The translations under genes were made by a program, and so were the position numbers. A stretch of DNA of 64,000 bases, taken from contig NZ_BAGC01000026.1 in assembly GCF_000308655.1 (NCBI RefSeq), positions 124,001 to 188,000 on the forward strand, given 5' to 3'. Shown here one piece after another: positions 54,611-63,046 of the stretch (the stretch's first letter is position 1; each line of letters begins with the position of its first letter). This stretch comes from Nocardia niigatensis NBRC 100131. Its GTDB lineage: Bacteria; Actinomycetota; Actinomycetes; Mycobacteriales; Mycobacteriaceae. The notes under the pieces are model-generated. The model was not told the DNA's origin, did not search any database, and worked only from the letters and a program-made list of their open reading frames with translations.

Positions 54611-56381
54611 TCAGGGGTTGTCGTTGTAGCGGCGGCCGTCCGCGTGCCAGGCCCGGTTGCCGCCCATCCAGGCCCACAGGCCGGTCAGGAAGCGGCGCAG
54701 CTCCGGGGAGCCGGTGGCGGCGAGGGCGCCCGCCTCGGCCTCGAAGCGGTGCATCAACTCGTCGTGGACCTCGGCGGTGTGCTGCACGGCCTCCCGGCGT
54801 GAGCACTGTTCCTCGGCGGCCAGCACGGTGGGAAGATTGAATTCCCGTCCGTTGGAAAGGTCTTCGCGGGCCATGGAGTAGAGGTCGTTGACCATCTGGG
54901 CGGCCAGCGCGGCGGTGGTGACCACCCGCCGCACCCGCGGATCGGTGTACTCCGCGGCCGGCACCTCGTAGCCGCCGACCGCGTCGATCGGGGCCATGCA
55001 CAGCAGGAAGCTGTGCGGTTGCCGGTTCAGCAGGTATTCCCAGACGGGCGGCATGCGGCGAGCCGTGCGCCAGCCGGCCTCGGCGCCCAGCGCGATGAAC
55101 CAGCCCGCGATCTCGGTGCGCAGCCGCGCCACCTGGGTCGGGTTGGCGAACTGGGACAGTGCTGGAAGGAGGTCCGGAAGGCCCGCAGAATCGGATCGCT
55201 CTGCATGGCCTCCTCCACCTTGATCTGGTACCGCGGCGGCAGGTGCACGGGATCCATGGCGGCGGCGGCCAGTTCGAGCCGCGGCCCGAGTTCCGCCTCC
55301 GCGCTGGATCTGCTGCCGTCCGGCGCGATATCGCCGGCGTCCTCCTCGCAGTAGTAGTCGTCCACCGACCACTCCGACACCGCGCACTTGGCCGCCGCCA
55401 GCAGGCGATCCGCGTCGTCGCAGTCCGGGTGGGCCAGCATGATCAGCCGCCCGAAGTCGGCCTTGCGCAGATCGTCGAGCCGTCCCTCGTAGAGCCCGAT
55501 CTCCTCGGCCCACGCGATGATCCCGATATTCACCGCCGCCGCGAGCGCCGGGTTGTCCCGCACCGGGGGCGGGCAGTAGAGCGCCGGGATGATCGGCCCC
55601 TGCGCCCGCCGCATGGAGGGGGTCCCGATCCCGCTGGGACCGTGCGCGATCCGCGTGCTCGGAGGTGAACTCGCCGGGGTCCGGTCCAGTTGGGTGATCG
55701 CCCCGAGATCCCATGCGGGATCGAGGGTCTGCACCGGTTCCGCCGAGGTCGGTGCGCCGGACCGGGCGGCCGCCGAGGTGAGAACCGCCTGCGCGGCATC
55801 CGAGATCTCCCCGGCGGTCCGCTTCGGCTCGGGCACGAGCGCCGCCGCATCGGCGGCATTCGCATTGCCCGGCAGCACATTTCGTCGAAGGCTGGCATTT
55901 GTGCCGATTCCCTTGGAGCCGTTCGCCACTCGTCGTGCGGGTCGGCCGGTCGAGCCGACGACCGGCCGCTCCGCGGTATGGGTTTCGGCGGGCGTAGAGA
56001 GGAGCCGGCCGGAGCCCAGGGTGCGGGGGATGGGGCGGAGGGGTTGGGCGACAGGGGAGGTCGGGGGCCGGGGCGTCGGCACCGCGCCGCCGTCCGGCGA
56101 CGGCGGACGCGATGCCTGTCCCGCGAGCTCCGCGATCACCTGGGAGGTGGGTAGGTTCACGCGGAGGCTCGGGGCCCCGAGGCCTACGGGGCCGAGCAGC
56201 CGTCGGGGCGAGGGTGTCTCGGCGGCGCCGAGACGAGGATCGTCACCGAGCGCGGCCGCGGCTTCCGTTGCCGCGAGCAGGGTCTGGGGCGCGGTGGTGT
56301 CGAGGTGGTCAGCAGGGCGGCGACGGCCGCCGCCACCTCATGGGTGGCAGGCGGGGCCGCGGCGCGTGAGAGCACCGACAT
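54611..56381 (-). pseudogene. 2-methylisoborneol synthase with two frameshifts
   Basis: 2-MIB synthase cyclises 2-methyl-GPP. From ATG 56381 (GAGGTG 8 nt upstream; MSVLSRAAAPPATHEVAAAV) a Pro/Ala-rich disordered N-terminus leads into the cyclase, with the Mg-binding DDYYCEED and NDLYSMARED (NSE) motifs. The frame breaks near 56306 (ACCACCTCGAC, consistent with loss of one C) and near 55159 (CAGCACTGTCC, again one C), each restoring family-like sequence if one base is added. The second break lies between the two metal motifs. It sits 15 bp after the encapsulin gene. Confidence 0.9.
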
Positions 56382-56396
56382 GACGGGACACCTCGC

Positions 56397-57801
56397 TCAG
56401 TCGGACTGTCGGGCGACCAGCACATTGTCGAGAATGCCGAGCGCGTCGGGGACCAGGACGGCGGCCGAGTAGTAGCAGCTGACCAGGTAGGAGATGATCG
56501 ACTGATCGTCGATGCCCTTGAACCGGACATTGAGGCTGGGCTCGTACTCGTCCGGAATTCCGGTCTGGTGCAAGCCGATCACGCCCTGGTCCTTCTCGCC
56601 GGTGCGCATGGCGAGGATCGACGTGGTGTGGGTGTCGCTGACCGGGATCTTGCCGCACGGAAAGATCGGCACCCCGCGCCAGGCGGGCACGCGGTGGCCG
56701 TCCACCTCCACCGGGTCGGGATAGATTCCGCGCTTGGAACATTCGCGGCCGAACGCGGCGATCGCCTTGGGGTGGGCCAGGAACAGCTTGGTGCTGCGGC
56801 GCATGGAGAGCAGTTCGTCCATATCGTCCGGGGTGGGCGCGCCGGATTCGGTGTAGATGCGCTGCTTCAGGTCACAGTTGTCGAGCAGGCCGAAGTCCGG
56901 GTTGTTGACCAGGTCGTACTCGCGGCGCTCGTAGAGGGCCTCGATGGTCAGGCGCAATTGCTGCTCGATCTGATCCATCGGGTCGTTGAACAGGTCCGCG
57001 ACGCGGGTGTGCACGCGCAGCACCGACTGGGCCAGGCTCAGTTCGTATTCGCGCGGCTGGTCGTCGTAGTCGACGTAGGTGCCCTCGAGCATCGGCTCCC
57101 CGGAATGACCGGAGGCGATGACGATCTCGGCCTCGCCGTACTTGTTCTGCGGCAGCGCCGGCGCCTGCGCCACGGCGGAAAGATGTTCCGCCAGTGCGGG
57201 AATGTTCTCGGTCAGCTGGTTCACGGTGGAGCGGGCCAGCACCAGCATGGTGGTGGGCGTGACCGTCTTGATGGTGACCGGCCAGATGGCGTCCGGATCG
57301 GTGAGGGTCTGATCGCCGAAGAAATCACCGCCGCCGAGCATGCCGAGCTTGGTGGCCTCGCCATACTCGCCGGTGCCGATCTTGGCGAGCTTGCCGTGCA
57401 CGATCAGCAGCACCTGGTCCATGGGGTCGCCGAATTCGGCGACCACGGTGCCGGCGGGCAGATCCCGCTGTTCGAAGCGGCCGGCCACGGTGGCCAGGAT
57501 CTCCTCGTCGGCGAAGCCGCGCAGCTGCGGCAGTTCCTGCAGCTCGAGCGGGATGACCCGGGCGTTCGGGCCGTTGATGATGTACTCGACCTCGCCGTTG
57601 CCGACGGTGTGGGTGAGGCGCCGGTTGACGCGGTAGATACCGCCCTTGACCTGGCTCCACGGCAGCGAACGGGTCAGCCGGCGGGAGCCGATGCCCTAGA
57701 TCTGCGGTTCGGATTTGGTGGTGCGCCAGCTGGTGGGCGGCGGCGGTACTGAGGGACTTGCGCTGGCCGTTTTCGGTCCGAAGGGGCATTTCGATGGTCA
57801 T
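56397..57801 (-). pseudogene. Family 2B encapsulin shell protein (EshA-like) with frameshift and amber codon
   Basis: EshA-like proteins are HK97-fold shells with a cyclic-nucleotide-binding domain that enclose 2-MIB synthase. From ATG 57801 (MTIEMPLRTENGQRKSLSTA) the frame breaks near 57723 (one extra base) and then meets TAG at 57698-57696, where related proteins have a glutamine-like position. Beyond it the rest is intact: the [20 protein letters not shown] region, a cNMP-binding domain ([20 protein letters not shown]) and the shell domain ([14 protein letters not shown] [60 protein letters not shown]). Only a start at GTG 57488 could now produce a shortened protein lacking the arm. Confidence 0.88.
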
Positions 57802-57891
57802 GCTGCGGTCCTCACCTCGAAGGGCCACCGCGCGGGAAGGCGGTGGAGTCCACGGCGAAACAGCAGACCCGAACGGGGCCTGCGTGAATTA

Positions 57892-57910
57892 GTCAAGTGA
57901 GTGAATTGAC
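57892..57910. promoter_or_regulatory. inverted repeat upstream of the encapsulin gene
   Basis: GTCAA (57892-57896) and TTGAC (57906-57910) form a short inverted repeat with a 9-bp spacer in the 293-bp divergent region 57802-58094. The rest of that region shows no gene. Confidence 0.3.
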
Positions 57911-58094
57911 AAGCGCGACAGTGCGTTTCCAGCGATACCGATGGTAGGGCCCCTGATCAGCCCGGCGTCCCGAAATTCCAAAACATGATGCCTGGAATGT
58001 TGCTGTGTCGCGTATGCCGCGAATGGCCGGTTTGTTCTGGCGCGCGGGGGGCCGCATGGTGCTGGTCACAGCGCCAGCGCAGTAGGCTGGACCT

Positions 58095-61000
58095 ATGGCA
58101 AGCTCATCGGGACGCGTCGGGGCGGGTGACGCTGGTCAAGGCCAGGAAATGTCTGGGAGAGAAGCCGTGAAATTCAATGCGAGGTCCGTCGTGGGTCCGA
58201 TCGAACGACTCGTCGCGACCGCACAGAACGGGCTCGAGGTGATCCGGTTCGGGGGGCTGGTTCACGAGATCGAATCGTCGCCCTATGAGGTGGTGGAGCG
58301 GAAGCGGATGTATCGGCTGCGGCACTACTTCCCGGACGACGGCGGGGCGGACCGTCCGGTGGTGGTGCTGGTGCCGCCGATCATGGTGACCGCCGAGATC
58401 TGGGACGTGAATGCCGCCGACGGTGCGGTCGGTATTCTGCACAAGGGCGGAATCGATTGCTGGGTCGTCGATTTCGGCTCGCCCGCCACCGAAGAGGGTG
58501 GCTGGGACCGGGATCTGGCCGATCATGTGCTGGCGGTCTCGAGCGCCATCGACACCGTCACCGAAACCACCGGGCGCCCTGTGCATCTCATGGGGTACTC
58601 GCAAGGCGGCATGTTCGCCTACCAGACCGCGGCCTACCGCTACGGCAAGGGCATCGAGTCCATCGTGACCTTCGGCAGCCCGGTCGACGCCGTCGCCGGC
58701 ATGCCCTTCGGCCTGCCGCACGGGCTGGTATCCGACGCCGCCGACCTCCTCACCGATCACGTGCTGAACCGGCTGCCCATCACCGATTCCATGGTGCGCC
58801 TGGGCTTCCAGGCCCTGGACCCGGTCAAGACGGTGCGCGCCCGCATCGACTTCCTGCGCCAGCTGCACAACCGGGAGGCGCTGCTGCCCAAGGAGCGGCA
58901 GCGCCGCTTCCTCGAGGCCGAGGGCTGGCTCGGCTACCCCGGTCCCGCGCTCACCGACCTGCTCCAGCAGTTCGTCAAGCACAATCGAATGATGCTGGGC
59001 GGCTTCGTGATCCGCGATCAGCTCATCTCGCTGGCGGAGATCAAGTGCCCGATCCTGGCCTTCGTCGGCGAGGTCGACGACATCGGTCAGCCCGCCGCCG
59101 TGCGCGGCATCGTGCGGGCCGCCCCCAACGCCGAGGTGTACGAGACCAGCATCGTGGCCGGGCATTTCGGGCTGGTGTCGGGTTCCACCGCCACCAAGCA
59201 CACCTGGCCCGTGGTGCGCGACTGGGTGAACCACCTCAGCGGCCGTGCCGACCTGCCCGAGCAGGTCCAGCGAATGAGCACCGAGGTGGTCCGCAACGGC
59301 CCGCGCACCGGGCTCACCCGGGTCGTGCACGCGCTCGGCACCCTGGCCGAGGCCGGGACCAGCGTCGGCAAGACCATCGAGGGCGTGGCCGGGCAGACGC
59401 TGCGCGGCACCGTCGAACTCACCAGCGAGGCCGCCCGCGCGCTGCCCCGGCTGACCCGGCTGGGCATGATCCAGCCGCACACCCGAATCTCGCTGGGCCG
59501 CTTGCTCGCCGAGCAGGCGCGGCGCGCGCCGCAGCGCGAGCTGTTCGTCTTCGATGACCGCGTGCACACCCAGGAAGCGGTCAACGAGCGCATCGACAAT
59601 GTGGTGCGCGGGCTGATCTCGGTCGGCGTGCGACCGGCCACCCGGGTCGGCGTGGTCATGGAGACCCGGCCGAGCGCGCTGGCCGCCATCGCCGCGCTGT
59701 CGCGGCTGGGTGCGGTCGCGGTGCTGCTGGCGCCGGGCAGCGAGCTGTCCAAGGTCGCGGATCTGACCGGGACCCGGCTGCTCATCGCCGATCCGGAGAA
59801 CCTCGCCAGCGCGGCCGCCACCGGCCACCGGGTACTGGTGCTCGGCGGCGGCGACTCGCGTGACCTCGTCGTTCCGCGCGGCGCCGACGTGGTCGATCTG
59901 GAGCAGATCGATCCCGCGCGGGTGGAGCTGCCCGCCTGGTACCGGCCGGATCCGGGCCTGGCCCGCGAGCTGGCCTTCATCCTGGTCACCGGCACCGGCG
60001 ACAAGTACGACATCAAGCAGGTCACCAATCACCGCTGGGCGCTGTCGGCCTTCGGCACCGCGTCGGCGGCGGACCTGGGCCGTCACGACACCGTGTACTG
60101 CCTTGCGCCGCTGCATCATTCGTCCGGATTGCTGGTGAGCCTGGGTGGCGCGGTGGCCGGCGGCAGCCGCATCGCGCTGGCCCGCTCGCTGGAGCCGGCG
60201 CGGTTCGCCGAGGAGGTGCACCGCTACGGCGTCACCGTGGTCACCTACACCTGGACCATGCTGCGCGACATCCTCGACGCCGACACCTTCGCCGACGGGC
60301 ACCCGCACCCGATCCGCCTGTTCATCGGCTCCGGCATGCCCAGGGGCCTGTGGCGGCGCACCGAGGAGCGCTTCGCGCCCGCCAAGGTGCTGGAGTTCTA
60401 CGCCTCCATCGAGGGAGATGTGGTGCTGGCCAACGTCTCCGGCGCCAAGATCGGCTCCAAGGGCCGTCCGGTACCGGGCACCGCCAAGGTCGAGCTCATC
60501 GCCTACGATCCCCAGACCGACGAGATCCTGGTCGAGGACAGCGGTTTCGCGCGCCGCTGCGCCGACAACGAGGTGGGGCTGCTCATCGGCACGGTATCCG
60601 ATCTGGTCGACCTCTCCGCGGGCGGCCTGCGCGGCGTCTTCGCGCCCGGCGACGCGTGGATGCCCACCGAGAATCTCTTCCGCCGCGACAGCGACGGGGA
60701 CTACTGGCTCATGGACCGCCGCGACACTGTCATCCCGACTCCGCGCGGCCCGGTCTACACGCAGCCGATCGTCGATGTGCTGAACGACATCACCGCCGTC
60801 GACATGGAGGTCGCCTTCGCCCTCCCCACCGGTGACCGCGTGCTCGCGGTGGCCGCGGTGAGTGTCCGCACGGGCTTCAGCCTGGCCCCCAAGGACGTGA
60901 CCGAGGCGGTCCGGGCCCTGGCCCCGGATCAGCGGCCCGACATCGTCTACGTCGTGGACGACATCCCGCGTAGCTCCACCTTCCGGCCGTCGACGCGGGC

Positions 61001-61112
61001 GGTCCAGGCCGCGGGTCGCGCCGAGCCCGACGATCGCACCTGGTGGTACAACCGCACCACCGAGGCGTACGAGGTGCTGACTCCCGACCTCGCCTCGCGA
61101 CTGTTCGCCTGA
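58095..61112 (+). CDS. alpha/beta hydrolase - acyl-CoA synthetase-like fusion (Rv1683-like)
   Basis: A 1005-residue two-domain protein. Residues about 25-400 form a PHA-synthase/lipase-like hydrolase with the nucleophile in GYSQGG (S169) and histidine in AGHFGLVSGS; about 475-1005 form an adenylate-forming domain. The latter is degenerate: the P-loop reads LVTGTGDKYDIKQV, the A8 region is DRRDTVIPTPRGPVYTQP, and the usual A10 lysine is replaced (PRSSTFRPSTRAVQ). Length and order match Rv1683, annotated as a bifunctional lipase/acyl-CoA synthase. TAGGCT ends 6 nt before ATG 58095. A role in storage-lipid turnover is inferred; acyl-CoA ligase activity is doubtful. Confidence 0.87.
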   Translation: MASSSGRVGAGDAGQGQEMSGREAVKFNARSVVGPIERLVATAQNGLEVIRFGGLVHEIESSPYEVVERKRMYRLRHYFPDDGGADRPVVVLVPPIMVTAEIWDVNAADGAVGILHKGGIDCWVVDFGSPATEEGGWDRDLADHVLAVSSAIDTVTETTGRPVHLMGYSQGGMFAYQTAAYRYGKGIESIVTFGSPVDAVAGMPFGLPHGLVSDAADLLTDHVLNRLPITDSMVRLGFQALDPVKTVRARIDFLRQLHNREALLPKERQRRFLEAEGWLGYPGPALTDLLQQFVKHNRMMLGGFVIRDQLISLAEIKCPILAFVGEVDDIGQPAAVRGIVRAAPNAEVYETSIVAGHFGLVSGSTATKHTWPVVRDWVNHLSGRADLPEQVQRMSTEVVRNGPRTGLTRVVHALGTLAEAGTSVGKTIEGVAGQTLRGTVELTSEAARALPRLTRLGMIQPHTRISLGRLLAEQARRAPQRELFVFDDRVHTQEAVNERIDNVVRGLISVGVRPATRVGVVMETRPSALAAIAALSRLGAVAVLLAPGSELSKVADLTGTRLLIADPENLASAAATGHRVLVLGGGDSRDLVVPRGADVVDLEQIDPARVELPAWYRPDPGLARELAFILVTGTGDKYDIKQVTNHRWALSAFGTASAADLGRHDTVYCLAPLHHSSGLLVSLGGAVAGGSRIALARSLEPARFAEEVHRYGVTVVTYTWTMLRDILDADTFADGHPHPIRLFIGSGMPRGLWRRTEERFAPAKVLEFYASIEGDVVLANVSGAKIGSKGRPVPGTAKVELIAYDPQTDEILVEDSGFARRCADNEVGLLIGTVSDLVDLSAGGLRGVFAPGDAWMPTENLFRRDSDGDYWLMDRRDTVIPTPRGPVYTQPIVDVLNDITAVDMEVAFALPTGDRVLAVAAVSVRTGFSLAPKDVTEAVRALAPDQRPDIVYVVDDIPRSSTFRPSTRAVQAAGRAEPDDRTWWYNRTTEAYEVLTPDLASRLFA

Positions 61113-61121
61113 ACGACCGCA

Positions 61122-61173
61122 CGCGCCCCGGCGCCGCGTCGTTCCGACCGTGGAACGACAGGGCCGGGGCGCG
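61122..61173 (+). terminator. terminator with nested stems
   Basis: CGCGCCCCGGC (61122-61132) pairs with GCCGGGGCGCG (61163-61173), and inside it GTCGTTCC (61138-61145) pairs with GGAACGAC (61152-61159). TTCGCATTTCGC follows. Confidence 0.75.
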
Positions 61174-61199
61174 TTCGCATTTCGCTTTCGATCCGGTGA

Positions 61200-61218
61200 A
61201 TTGACCGAATGGTAATTT
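61200..61218 (+). promoter_or_regulatory. TetR promoter/operator half-site
   Basis: ATTGACCGAATGGTAATTT resembles the first half of the palindrome at 61900-61928. Its TAATTT (61213-61218) ends 6 nt before ATG 61225, so the TetR mRNA is leaderless and the operator overlaps its -10. Confidence 0.6.
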
Positions 61219-61224
61219 TCGGGG

Positions 61225-61857
61225 ATGGGATCGGATGCGGGAGGTCGTGGCGCAGCGGTGAAGCGGGCCGGCACGGCGGGGACCAAGGGGGTGCCGCGCG
61301 CCGAGCGTGAGGCGCAGATCCTCGACGTGGCGGCCGCGGAGATCGCGCGGGTCGGGTACGCCGGGCTCTCGCCGGCCGTGGTGGCGGCCGGTGCCGGGGT
61401 GTCGAAACCGTTGGTGTACGGGTACTTCGGGTCCAAGGACGGGTTGTACGTGGCCTGTGTGGAACGGGCCGCGGGGGTGCTCGGGGACGCGATCGACGAG
61501 GCCATCACGGGGACGGCCTCGCTGGCGATGGCCGAGCGGACACTGGCCGCGATCTTCACCGCGCTGGAACCGCGGCCCTCCGACTGGAAGGTCGTGCACG
61601 ACCAGACCTATCCGGCCGAGGGGCCCGCGGCGGAGGCGGTGCGGGCCGCGCGCGCCCGCATCGACGCACAGACCGATCAGGGTGTGGGGGCCTTCGTGGC
61701 GGGGCACGGGCTGACCGATCCGCGCGATCTGTCGGCGCTGATCGCGGTGTGGACCGGGCTGGTCGCCGCGCTCGTCGACTGGTGGCTGAACCATCCCGAC
61801 GAGACGGCCGAGGCGATGATCGCGCGCAGCGCCCGCCTGTTCGCCGCTGTTCTCTGA
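61225..61857 (+). CDS. TetR family regulator
   Basis: A 210-residue TetR protein with a basic N-terminal tail of about 22 residues and the HTH near residues 45-70 (SPAVVAAGAGVSKPLVYGYF). ATG 61225 is supported by the -10 located 6 nt upstream. It precedes the sterol-desaturase-family gene and both promoters share TTGACCGAnTGGTAA, so it most likely represses itself and that gene. The inducer may be a sterol or lipid, by inference. Confidence 0.85.
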   Translation: MGSDAGGRGAAVKRAGTAGTKGVPRAEREAQILDVAAAEIARVGYAGLSPAVVAAGAGVSKPLVYGYFGSKDGLYVACVERAAGVLGDAIDEAITGTASLAMAERTLAAIFTALEPRPSDWKVVHDQTYPAEGPAAEAVRAARARIDAQTDQGVGAFVAGHGLTDPRDLSALIAVWTGLVAALVDWWLNHPDETAEAMIARSARLFAAVL

Positions 61858-61887
61858 TCCGTGAGTGGTCCGAACCGGGTTCACCTC

Positions 61888-61928
61888 TTGCCATCAAATT
61901 GACCGATTGGTAACTTACGAATCGGTCA
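61888..61928 (+). promoter_or_regulatory. promoter and palindromic operator of the hydroxylase gene
   Basis: TTGCCA (61888-61893), 17 bp, TAACTT (61911-61916). TGACCGATT (61900-61908) and AATCGGTCA (61920-61928) form a perfect 9-bp inverted repeat centred on the -10. Confidence 0.72.
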
Positions 61929-61943
61929 GTTCGAGGAGGTGCG

Positions 61944-62816
61944 ATGTTCTCGCAGGTCTGGCATGAGATCAACACGCCGCTGCTGTACGCGGTCCCGGTT
62001 TTCCTGCTGTGTATCGCCGTCGAGATGGTGTCGCTGCGTGAGAGCGATCCCGAGCAGGCAACCGGCTATCTGGCCCGCGACACCCGCACCAGTCTGAGCA
62101 TGGGGCTGGGCTCGATCGTGTCGTCGTTCGTGTTCAAGACCCTGAGCCTGGTGGTGTTCGTGCTGCTGTGGACCTACGTCGCGCCCTGGCACATCCCGAC
62201 CGGCGCCTGGTGGAGCTGGGTGCTGCTGATGGTGGTCCTGGACCTGCTCTTCTACCTCAATCACCGCTTCTCGCACCGGGTCCGCATCGGCTGGGCCGCC
62301 CATCAGGCCCACCACTCGAGCGAGTACTTCAATCTCGGAACGGCCTTGCGGCAGAAGTGGAATCCGTGGTCCGAGGCCATCTTCTGGGCGCCGCTGCCGC
62401 TGCTCGGCTTCGCCCCCTGGACCATCTACATCGCCTTCACCTGCAACCTGATCTATCAGTTCTTCACCCACACCGAGACCATCGGAAAACTCTGGGGCCC
62501 CATCGAATTCGTCTTCAACACGCCGTCGCACCACCGCGTCCACCATGGCAGCGACCCCGAATACCTCGACAAGAACTACGCCGGCATCCTCATCGTCTGG
62601 GACCGCATGCTCGGCACCTTCCAGCCCGAAATCCACCGTCCCACCTACGGTCTCACCAAACCCATCGGCACCTACAACCTCCTGAAGCTGCAATATCACG
62701 AGTACGGCAACATCATTCGCGACGTCCGCGCCGCCCGCGGCCTGCGCGACAAGCTCGGCTACGTCTTCGCGCCGCCCGGCTGGGAGCCCCGCGAACTCCG
62801 CGACCAGCCCGCCTGA
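61944..62816 (+). CDS. sterol desaturase / fatty acid hydroxylase family protein
   Basis: A 290-residue membrane di-iron oxygenase. Four to five membrane segments and all histidine boxes are present: HRFSH, HQAHH and HHRVHH, the ligand set of the ERG3/FA-hydroxylase family, plus an HTE (FFTHTETIG) box. In mycobacteria the related Rv1814 is annotated erg3. The substrate could be a sterol, carotenoid or lipid. GAGGAGG precedes ATG 61944. Expression is probably controlled by the upstream TetR protein. Confidence 0.88.
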   Translation: MFSQVWHEINTPLLYAVPVFLLCIAVEMVSLRESDPEQATGYLARDTRTSLSMGLGSIVSSFVFKTLSLVVFVLLWTYVAPWHIPTGAWWSWVLLMVVLDLLFYLNHRFSHRVRIGWAAHQAHHSSEYFNLGTALRQKWNPWSEAIFWAPLPLLGFAPWTIYIAFTCNLIYQFFTHTETIGKLWGPIEFVFNTPSHHRVHHGSDPEYLDKNYAGILIVWDRMLGTFQPEIHRPTYGLTKPIGTYNLLKLQYHEYGNIIRDVRAARGLRDKLGYVFAPPGWEPRELRDQPA

Positions 62817-62857
62817 ACCCGCCTCGATAATCGGTCGTGCTCCGGGCGGTGCGTTGT

Positions 62858-62972
62858 TACCTTGAGGCCATGGAGGTCTCCCCGCGCACCGCGACCGCGC
62901 GAGCTAACAGCTCGCCGGTCGCTGTCGCCTGACCTCACTGTCCTTGTCGGCGACCGGAAACGGTCCGCCGAC
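62858..62972 (+). promoter_or_regulatory. leaderless promoter and attenuator-like leader
   Basis: TACCTT (62858-62863) ends 6 nt before ATG 62870 of a leader ORF. Region 1 GCGAGCT (62899-62905) pairs with AGCTCGC (62909-62915). Region 2 CCGGTCGC (62915-62922) can instead pair with GCGACCGG (62950-62957). That same segment can form a terminator-like stem, 62946-62956 with 62961-62972 (one bulge, GAAA loop). The pairings are mutually exclusive, as in amino-acid attenuators. No long T-tract follows. Confidence 0.55.
62870..62932 (+). CDS. 20-residue alanine-rich leader peptide
   Basis: The ORF encodes MEVSPRTATARANSSPVAVA, with five alanine codons, three of them in or just before the first hairpin arm. 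It is placed exactly for leaderless translation after TACCTT. The next gene is an alanyl-tRNA-synthetase-like protein, so ribosome stalling at alanine codons could set which hairpin forms. All of this is prediction; too short for homology. Confidence 0.45.
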   Translation: MEVSPRTATARANSSPVAVA

Positions 62973-63046
62973 GGGTGACGGTCTTCTGGCCTGATCCGCC
63001 TCGTGCGGTCGCTTCCGGTCGATTTCGAGTCGATGGAGCACTCGCC

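Noticed and set aside
58104..61559. A 1151-codon open frame on the minus strand
   Set aside because: It is antisense to the Rv1683-like gene, has shadow-type composition and shows no recognisable domain; long antisense frames are expected at this GC content.
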